Made by a program: the position numbers and the translations under genes. The notes beneath the pieces were generated by a model, which made no database searches, had not been told where the DNA came from, and saw nothing but the letters and a program-made list of their open reading frames with translations. 64,000 nt of DNA from Bifidobacterium sp. GTDB lineage: Bacteria > Actinomycetota > Actinomycetes > Actinomycetales > Bifidobacteriaceae. The stretch lies in contig NZ_JALCLM010000001.1 in the NCBI RefSeq assembly GCF_022647885.1, positions 2,216,610 through 2,280,609 of the forward strand, in the 5' to 3' direction. Below are positions 58,701 to 64,000 of the stretch, piece after piece. Position 1 is the stretch's first letter. Every line of letters begins with the position of its first letter.

Positions 58701-61059
58701 TAGTACCAGCATTCAAATACAACGAAAGGGTATTGTCATGAATCTGTTCAAGAGGAACTGGGAATGAGACAGTTTGAGTGTCACCGTAGGTGCCATCGTC
58801 AAAACTCCCTATCACATTGTCTTTCCAATCATCCTCAGTAGGAGTACCAGTGATGGTCGTTTTCGTAGTGAAAGAGTTGAAGAAGAAAATGTCAGTCTGC
58901 GTGATTTCTGCTGCGATATAGGGCTCTGATTCCAGCGAGTCTGTTGTTTGTGAAGATTCGACTGCTGTGCCATCAACTGCGAGTGCAGGCATATCGTTAC
59001 TGTCGGTTCCGGTACCTCTGAGTGTCACTTTGCCACGTAGGAACTGACCATCCTTAACGTTCAAACGCACAGCTGAATCTGTGTAATCGCTACTGGTGAT
59101 AGTTTTCTGACCACTGTTCTGTACAGGATTGATGCCATCTGAAACCTCGAGGTAGTATTCGATAGCTTGTACTTTAACTAGGTCAATCTTGTTTTCTGTG
59201 TAACTGTATACATCGCTACCAGCGGTTTTAGTGAGATTGTGAGCAACAACATCACTTTCACCCTTATGTCTGGTGTATAAGGTGACCCTGTTAATCGCCA
59301 AAGACGATGTAACTTCAAAAGAGTATTTCACATCCTGATCGGAGCTGAAACTGGTGGGGGTAGTGTCCACCACGCTTGGAACTTGAGTTGCCGAGGGGAA
59401 AGCATATGACGTCGCACGAATATCGTCGCTCTGCACAGATCCCGGCGTTGGTGCCTGGTCACTTCTGACGATTTTCGTTTCGTTCTCACCAGCAGAATAT
59501 ACATATTGCAGTGAATGCGTATCCCCAGTCAGATTTTTTGAGGCGTTCACTGGATAACTTGCGCTCGACACCAAGGTTTTCGTCTTGGTTTGAATTTTGA
59601 TAGCACGAGCAGAGTTGTTTGCCATTCCAGCGGATTTTATCTCAAAGAGATTCGCGCCCATGGTGAGTGACTGATCACCACTAAGCCCAAATGCCTGGTT
59701 GAAGTCAGCATCAGTAAGAGTGTCGTTAGGACCATTCTCAATCCAGAACACTACAGACTTACCAGCAGGAATGGTGATATTACTCTGCTGAGCTGGCCAC
59801 TCAACATCACCCGAATCCCCTTGATCTGGGTAGCTATAATACAGCGTGTAATTATTGGAGAAGTCGATTTGCTTCTCTGATATGTTAGTGACCTCAATGA
59901 ACTCGAAACCATCAGAACCACCGACGTTTTTTGTATCCGGCATAATTTCGGTGATAGCTAGAGGAACTGTTGCTTTCCCATAAGTATTCTGTTCTTGTGG
60001 TGTCAGTGTGATTGATGCACCAGAACCAATGGTACGAACTCCATCCAGATCGGTTGCCACGAACTCATAATCCACACTCGTTTTTCCAGTGAGTGTCCCA
60101 GCAGGAATAGTAAAGGACCATACATCACCGACCTGCATACCATCGAATGTGGAATCGCTAAAGTCTGTATCCACATTAGTTTTAGTAAAGAGACGCACCG
60201 AAGCAATATTTGTCAAACCGTCGGAAGAGCTCACTTTGGCTTTCACATTGATGGCTTGGTCATCTCTCAGATTATCTTGCGATATCGATGCATCTGTGAC
60301 TGTAACTGTGCGACTTTCCGCTTGAGGCCAACTCTCTGGAAGCTGACCGCTAAGCACACTTCCAGGGCTAGCAACATTGCCACTCGACAGAGTTCCCACG
60401 CCCTGAGCATCATAGGTGTAGTTAAGCGTGGTATCAGTCGCGCCGCTGCTGGCATAGCTCACCGTATTGGTAGCTTGTGTGGATTTTTGTGTGAGAACCA
60501 AACTCCTCGCCGAACTATTAGCCATTCCTGCACCTTTAGAGATGGTGAACAGATTTGTTCCCATGGTCAGTTGTGGCATATTTTGAGCTTTACTCTGCCA
60601 GAAATTGCCGAAATCCTCTGCCGTGGTCAAACGCGGGCTAATGCCTTCCATATTTGCGAAAGCGTAGTTATCCCAAAGAACAACAGTCCCATGTGCAGGT
60701 ATTTGTGCATCTTTAGTCGAATCTTGCGCCGCATTGTCGAAAGCTTCTGGCGTCCAGTCCACGTTATTGTATTGCAGACTCAAATCACTGATATTCACCG
60801 CTTTGGAACTGACATTGCTCAGCTCAATATATTCACCGATATTGACGGATACGCTGCTGCCGTCACTGCCGGTATACGAGCCATTACTCGTTTTCACAGC
60901 CAGCTCGGTAATAACCACTGGCATTGCCCCTGTAATGCTCGCACCACTCGCCGTGGCAGCCTGTGCCTGAGTGGATACCAAGCCAACTGCGACGCTCATG
61001 CTTGTCGCAAGCAGCACTGCTGCCATACGACTCATGAATCTTCCCAGCTTCGTTTTCAT
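55768..61059 (-). CDS. Giant wall-anchored lamin-tail-domain metallophosphoesterase
   Basis: A 1763-residue exported protein. The signal peptide (FMSRMAAVLLATSMSVAVGL, cut after AQA) is followed by a first lamin-tail domain about 50-170 (ITELAVK... EYIELSNVS) and a second about 368-500 (ITEIMPD... FEFIEVTNIS). Ig-like and beta-rich modules fill the middle. A calcineurin-like phosphoesterase lies about 1254-1500, with metal sites FAWESDTQYY, LFHTGDIVDN, LAGNHDVDHK and FSGHYHSAQ. A Ser/Gly/Asn low-complexity stretch precedes LAKTG near 1731, a hydrophobic helix and a basic tail: a sorting signal of the LAXTG class recognised by class E sortases. The ATG at 61059 has GAAGGG upstream. It is probably an extracellular phosphatase or nucleotidase; the substrate is unknown. 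Confidence 0.9.
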   Translation of the reverse strand: MKTKLGRFMSRMAAVLLATSMSVAVGLVSTQAQAATASGASITGAMPVVITELAVKTSNGSYTGSDGSSVSVNIGEYIELSNVSSKAVNISDLSLQYNNVDWTPEAFDNAAQDSTKDAQIPAHGTVVLWDNYAFANMEGISPRLTTAEDFGNFWQSKAQNMPQLTMGTNLFTISKGAGMANSSARSLVLTQKSTQATNTVSYASSGATDTTLNYTYDAQGVGTLSSGNVASPGSVLSGQLPESWPQAESRTVTVTDASISQDNLRDDQAINVKAKVSSSDGLTNIASVRLFTKTNVDTDFSDSTFDGMQVGDVWSFTIPAGTLTGKTSVDYEFVATDLDGVRTIGSGASITLTPQEQNTYGKATVPLAITEIMPDTKNVGGSDGFEFIEVTNISEKQIDFSNNYTLYYSYPDQGDSGDVEWPAQQSNITIPAGKSVVFWIENGPNDTLTDADFNQAFGLSGDQSLTMGANLFEIKSAGMANNSARAIKIQTKTKTLVSSASYPVNASKNLTGDTHSLQYVYSAGENETKIVRSDQAPTPGSVQSDDIRATSYAFPSATQVPSVVDTTPTSFSSDQDVKYSFEVTSSLAINRVTLYTRHKGESDVVAHNLTKTAGSDVYSYTENKIDLVKVQAIEYYLEVSDGINPVQNSGQKTITSSDYTDSAVRLNVKDGQFLRGKVTLRGTGTDSNDMPALAVDGTAVESSQTTDSLESEPYIAAEITQTDIFFFNSFTTKTTITGTPTEDDWKDNVIGSFDDGTYGDTQTVSFPVPLEQIHDNTLSLYLNAGTKSSATDILDAAGTVNSENADNYLASNIRLVLPDGTHVKASKAVAAVSPGTEGTISEKDVTDEVGNATNQLKIGDSAGQYEYIRLDFTIDSKSVTSKQYVWNTTQQSDGEHTVTAQSQSGSATSKVIVDNTKPTIEPELTAQGGDGNVLRGSVVINATAKDATSGIPATGESGALSATLSDGDGEATSITLPYDTSSAKLSAGLHTVTFNVTDNAGNQTTKKVTFTTYAENPSILSLDSTAGTKKLDPTLSVTAKGNSGDKLNVAFYAGEEYKPSNQQQVSVTTGTTKQSGLAQDASSESLAESDAAKLDAAGDGKVIETTATDSGFPYQSFTVTVPSQYEQDANAAITLRWSGSAQAGADIYAFVKNTSTGAWDQVSRVSADSEGNASISQRVANTDHVADGKMSVVVQNGAGFAAGNLSENDTEDTNPDGLQSPVSDSTSTINGADGNPVVTMNDDAISQDDTARSDYDFTFAWESDTQYYNANYDNDGYYQHQSNIHDWLLKTKNAMNIQYLFHTGDIVDNAEIPEQWERADEQYKKLDDAKFPYGVLAGNHDVDHKSEDYVNYSKHFGASRYSSNPWYGGSFEDNRGHYDLISAGGIDFIVVSVGWGVEDDEINWMNQVLAQYPDRVAILNFHEYLLASGGLGLIPQDIYKRVVVPNDNVKMVFSGHYHSAQKTVSRIDSDGDGKTDRNVLNLLFDYQAMDEGGMGFLRLMHVNTKNATMEVRTYSPSIQKYGSQTVASSSFKPSYEQFTVDLTELGIQPQTAETSQKRLSTDAFAADLQSSALIGTNEAISAKGSAAQQRSGLVRGLSSENKTLVEDAEDAATATVTWKDALAGTHGWYAVVTNQFGGSTTTRVSYVSATGKSSSSDNDGSGQDNGSNGDNDGGGSNGQSGAGSDTGHSGGTTQHGSGSGSGSDSAAKGNATDSDSKPLATQKTNILQERLAKTGTNSLLIVAAIVLLALCGVGLRWFKAVNK

Positions 61060-61471
61060 GTCATTCCCTTCGCGTCTCTGCAAAACTCCCTTTGGCGCAA
61101 GGTGATACTCCACTCGTCGAGGACTGCGCCCATTGAACCGAATTCACACTATGAGAAGTGAAATAATCACACGTCAGCAGCGGCAGAGATTTCATCCAGT
61201 GTTGGTGTATCTTCATGCTGCATTCATCTACACTTCACTGATGAATGCTTAGTGTTTCTAAGGTTTTAAGCCTTGCATATCACACTGTTCATGCCCTGCA
61301 CGTCGAGATAAACTTCGAAACAACCATGAAATCTTTCACTCCATGCACAGTCATCGATCTCTCAGAATCACTTGAAACGCAAGTTATACTTGAAACTAGG
61401 GTTGGGGCCTCATCACCAAGAAACGGCCATAGCCGCCCTCAGCACACCAGCGATTCGAAGGAGAATCACCC
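61060..61471. other. Divergent intergenic region with direct repeat
   Basis: About 410 bases between the surface-protein gene and gldA. ACTTGAAAC occurs at 61370-61378 and 61388-61396, 18 bases apart, about 75 bases before gldA. It could bind a regulator such as the RpiR protein encoded behind gldA. No gene was seen. Confidence 0.45.
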
Positions 61472-62557
61472 ATGCGAAAAGTACTTTGCTCACCAGGAAG
61501 TTATATACAACAAGAGAATGCACTCTCATCTCTTGATAAGGAATATAAAGGTATTGGTAGCACAGGAGCATATTTACTCGTTGATCCATTCATCGACGAG
61601 CACTACCACGACACCATCGTGTCAAGTTTTGAAGAAGCAGGGACCAACTACCGTATCGAGGTATTCGGCGGAGAATGCTCCGTCGAAGAAATCGACAAGC
61701 ACCGCGACCAGTCCGATGACTACGACACTCTTATTGGCATTGGCGGTGGAAAAACTCTAGACACCGCTAAAGCTTCTGCCCATTTCGCAGGCAAACCGGT
61801 GATCATCGTGCCGACAGCCGCATCCTCAGATGCACCATGCTCGCGTCTTTCAGTGGTGTACACCGCCGACGGCACTTTCGACCACTATCTACCACTGCCC
61901 AAAAACCCCGAGGCAGTCATTATGGACACAGAGCTTATTGCCAAAGCACCTGTAAGATTTTTGGTTTCTGGTTTAGGTGACGCCTTCGCCACATATTATG
62001 AAGCGGCGGCTTGCGTGCAATCCTCTGCGCTCACAATGGCCGGTGGACACGCGACTAATGCTGCGTTCGCCTTAGCTCAGCTATGCCACGATACCCTACT
62101 AGCAGACGGAGTGAAAGCCGTAGCTGCTGTACGCAAAGGGGTGAGGACTGCTGCGCTAGAGAACATCATCGAAGCTAATACACTGCTCAGTGGCTTAGGT
62201 TTTGAAAGCAGCGGTTTAGCTGCAGCGCACGCAATACATAATGGGCTCACAGCGCTGGATGGCACTCACTCTATGTTGCATGGAGAAAAAGTTGCATACG
62301 GCACACTCGCACAGATGGTTCTCGAAAACAGCGATATCGAGGAATTGCGTGAAGTCTACGCCTTCTTCCGAGAGGTTGGACTGCCTGTATCTCTGGAAGA
62401 TATCGGTGTTGCAGATGCTAGCGATGAGGATTTGCTGCAAGTGGGACAGCTGGCCTGCGACAAGGATGACACCATGGGCAATATGCCCTTCGAAGTAACT
62501 CCTGCCGATGTTGCCTCCGCACTGCGAGCAGCCGATGAGCTCGGCCGGACGTTGTAA
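61472..62557 (+). CDS. gldA: Glycerol dehydrogenase
   Basis: A 361-residue iron/zinc-type alcohol dehydrogenase that oxidises glycerol to dihydroxyacetone with NAD; it may run in reverse on dihydroxyacetone or other ketols in fermenting cells. NAD binding is shown by LIGIGGGKTLDTAK. The metal ligands are in VSGLGDAFATYYEA (Asp), GLAAAHAIHNGLT (His) and SMLHGEKVAYG (His). The length and the opening MRKVLCSPGSYIQQENAL match GldA. GAAGGAG lies upstream of the ATG. A nested hairpin and a convergent RpiR-type regulator follow. Confidence 0.95.
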   Translation: MRKVLCSPGSYIQQENALSSLDKEYKGIGSTGAYLLVDPFIDEHYHDTIVSSFEEAGTNYRIEVFGGECSVEEIDKHRDQSDDYDTLIGIGGGKTLDTAKASAHFAGKPVIIVPTAASSDAPCSRLSVVYTADGTFDHYLPLPKNPEAVIMDTELIAKAPVRFLVSGLGDAFATYYEAAACVQSSALTMAGGHATNAAFALAQLCHDTLLADGVKAVAAVRKGVRTAALENIIEANTLLSGLGFESSGLAAAHAIHNGLTALDGTHSMLHGEKVAYGTLAQMVLENSDIEELREVYAFFREVGLPVSLEDIGVADASDEDLLQVGQLACDKDDTMGNMPFEVTPADVASALRAADELGRTL

Positions 62558-62618
62558 TTCTGTTCTACTAACAGATATTCGATTTTACGGATATTACAGA
62601 TATATCGTTGATCGACCG

Positions 62619-62676
62619 CTGCTGTGTGGCTAGTGCAAAGCATCTTTGCGAAATCTCATGACTAGCTACACAGCAG
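62619..62676. terminator. Nested hairpin between gldA and the RpiR gene
   Basis: Outer arms CTGCTGTGTGGCTAGT and ACTAGCTACACAGCAG (one mismatch) enclose a second perfect stem GCAAAG-CAT-CTTTGC at 62635-62649. It is well placed to end both convergent genes. Confidence 0.7.
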
Positions 62677-62707
62677 ACCGAAATCCACCCTTAGCAGCAA
62701 CAGTGCG

Positions 62708-63607
62708 TTACATGTTCTTCTTGGCATACACGTCGAAAAAGTTCAATAAATCTTCTTGCTGTTCCAGATGTTGACGAGTGCTGTCAATATCCGCCACAGC
62801 AACATCGTTGGTCAAAGCTTGCACTATCGACACTAAAGCTGTCATTGATGAAAGAACAGCTTCACTGTCAGTACTCGCTAGCAGTGTGTAATCGGCAAAC
62901 TCGGTTAACGGACCTAAAACTTCGTCAGTTATAGCAATCACCGGCACACCATGTTTCCGGGACCATTCGGCTACTCTGACTGTATCTTTACTGCAAGGTC
63001 GTGTCGCAATAGCCACAACACAATCCGATGAAGCAAGATTTCGCAGAGCATCAATATGTGATGCTCCGCCCACCGTTAGATCCTCAACGTCGGAACGAAC
63101 CAGTCCCAAGAGATATACCAACATTGAGGCCACAGACTGGGATTGCCTCAAACCCATCACCGATACATGTTCAGCGCCGCTGAGAAGCGAGACCACGTTA
63201 TCCCATAATTGTTCGTCGATTCTTGCAAAACTGGTGGTGATAGCGGAACTGTCTTGGGCAGCCAACACTTCACGTTGAGACATACGTGCCGCATTACTAT
63301 CTCGATCAGGAGTGCCAGCGGACAGAGCGCTATCGCCATGCGTAAAACGCCATAACATTCCAGAGTGATTACTAGCCAAAGCTCTGCACACACTTCTGAG
63401 CTCTGAATATCCTTTAAGTTCCAACGCTAAGGCAAAACGCGAAATAGTGGACTCATTGATACCCAGGTCTGCTGCCAACACATGAATTGTTGACATAGCA
63501 ACGCGCTCTGGATTATCCAATACCACTGACGCGAGCGCCTGTTGCGACGGTGTTAAGGACAAACTGCGCAGACGTTTTTCAAACGATTCCAACACATCCG
63601 CTGTCAA
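62708..63607 (-). CDS. MurR/RpiR family regulator with SIS domain
   Basis: A 299-residue protein. The N-terminal helix-turn-helix shows LTPSQQALASVVLDNPERVA, MSTIHVLAADLGINESTISR and FALALELKGYSELRSVCR, the RpiR pattern. From about 130 comes a SIS sugar-phosphate-binding domain with VSVMGLRQSQSVASMLVYLL, DCVVAIATRPCSKDTV and PVIAITDEVLGPL. RpiR proteins sense phosphosugars and control carbohydrate genes. The start is a TTG at 63607 with GGGAAA upstream; no ATG is available before an in-frame stop. It is convergent with gldA, and whether it controls gldA is open. Confidence 0.9.
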   Translation of the reverse strand: MTADVLESFEKRLRSLSLTPSQQALASVVLDNPERVAMSTIHVLAADLGINESTISRFALALELKGYSELRSVCRALASNHSGMLWRFTHGDSALSAGTPDRDSNAARMSQREVLAAQDSSAITTSFARIDEQLWDNVVSLLSGAEHVSVMGLRQSQSVASMLVYLLGLVRSDVEDLTVGGASHIDALRNLASSDCVVAIATRPCSKDTVRVAEWSRKHGVPVIAITDEVLGPLTEFADYTLLASTDSEAVLSSMTALVSIVQALTNDVAVADIDSTRQHLEQQEDLLNFFDVYAKKNM

Positions 63608-63728
63608 TTTCCCGCTCGCATTCTTAGGCCCCTTAGTCTGCTGATCGTTAGAGGGCAGTTGGGAGAAACATCTGAACTCACAGTAGATTGCTCACTGTGC
63701 GTTTGGTGTATCAGTGTTGCCTTCTGCT

Positions 63729-64000
63729 TCATCTATTAGATGGTACGCCAGCGAACACTTCGTGGACGCGTTCGAGCCCGTCTTTAACACTAGGTGCTTG
63801 CAGAGGATCGGCCATCCTCATGGTTTCCATACGAGATTCATCATCTGTTCCGTACATCATTGAGGTCACAACACGAAGGCCCATCCGTTGTGGGAGGTCA
63901 CCAAATGCACTTCCTGGTAGCACTGCAATACCGAAACGTTCGAAGAGCTCATGGCTGAGGGACTCATCTTCCGAGACGCCTAGGCGATGGGCGAATTCAG
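63729..64000 (-). CDS. Class I/II aminotransferase, C-terminal part only
   Basis: The frame is open to the right edge, so only the last 90 residues are seen. They read ...RLGVSEDESLSHELFERFG, then IAVLPGSAFGDLPQRMGLRV, then LQAPSVKDGLERVHEVFAG. This is the small C-terminal domain of PLP-dependent fold-type I aminotransferases, where the Arg that binds the substrate carboxylate (here in RMGLRV) is usual. The PLP lysine lies outside the window. The substrate cannot be told. Confidence 0.85.
   Translation of the reverse strand, partial: EFAHRLGVSEDESLSHELFERFGIAVLPGSAFGDLPQRMGLRVVTSMMYGTDDESRMETMRMADPLQAPSVKDGLERVHEVFAGVPSNR

Overview
The window looks like a chromosome segment of a member of the Bifidobacteriaceae, or a close actinobacterial relative, with a fairly low GC content. 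The pointers are: an rpsF-ssb-rpsR-rplI operon with a Gly/Asn-rich actinobacterial SSB; an anaerobic (class III) ribonucleotide reductase pair nrdD-nrdG; a fused rmlCD gene; an LAXTG-anchored surface protein; and an IclR (LtbR/NdgR-like) regulator near gltX and paired tRNA-Glu/tRNA-Gln genes, an arrangement known from other actinobacteria. No rRNA, intact insertion sequence, prophage or CRISPR array was seen. The genus cannot be fixed from this sequence alone.

Layout. 1-468 is the 3' part of an IclR regulator. 558-8087 is an accessory block next to the tRNA 3' end: a metallophosphatase, two short-chain dehydrogenases, a TDT-family transporter with a divergent LysR regulator and a candidate operator, an NTF2-like protein and a few doubtful small genes. 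8411-10235 holds tRNA-Gln, tRNA-Glu and gltX. 10470-10584 is a small element with terminal inverted repeats; a second element with the same ends lies at 22727-22826. 10687-13839 is nrdG-nrdD with two NrdR-like boxes upstream. 14117-22705 holds housekeeping and transport genes: a DUF1275 protein, a thiamine-precursor type ABC binding protein and permease, a DUF805 protein, an unknown 323-residue protein, a histidine phosphatase, an MFS transporter, a GtrA protein and a MIF-like protein. 22933-24732 is the ribosomal protein/SSB operon.

24920-55530 is a large cell-surface polysaccharide locus. It encodes dTDP-rhamnose synthesis (rmlA, rmlB, rmlCD), UDP-glucose dehydrogenase (ugd), an ABC-2 exporter (Wzm/Wzt type), a Wzx-like flippase, several GT2 and GT4 glycosyltransferases including a 1362-residue protein built from an internal duplication, two GtrB-like polyprenyl-phosphate sugar synthases, four large multi-spanning proteins of the GT-C/DUF2142 kind, a secreted ricin-lectin protein with a lysozyme-like front domain, and a membrane-anchored 208-residue protein. 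The middle of this locus is visibly richer in GC than both flanks. No priming undecaprenyl-phosphate glycosyltransferase or chain-length regulator was found in the window, so assembly must also use genes elsewhere.

55768-64000 holds a very large wall-anchored lamin-tail/metallophosphatase protein, a glycerol dehydrogenase, an RpiR-type regulator and the C-terminal part of a class I/II aminotransferase running off the right edge.

Together the window pairs anaerobic housekeeping metabolism with a surface-glycan factory. Rhamnose and glucuronate precursors feed soluble glycosyltransferases, lipid-linked sugars probably feed membrane-bound ones, and two different export routes are present.
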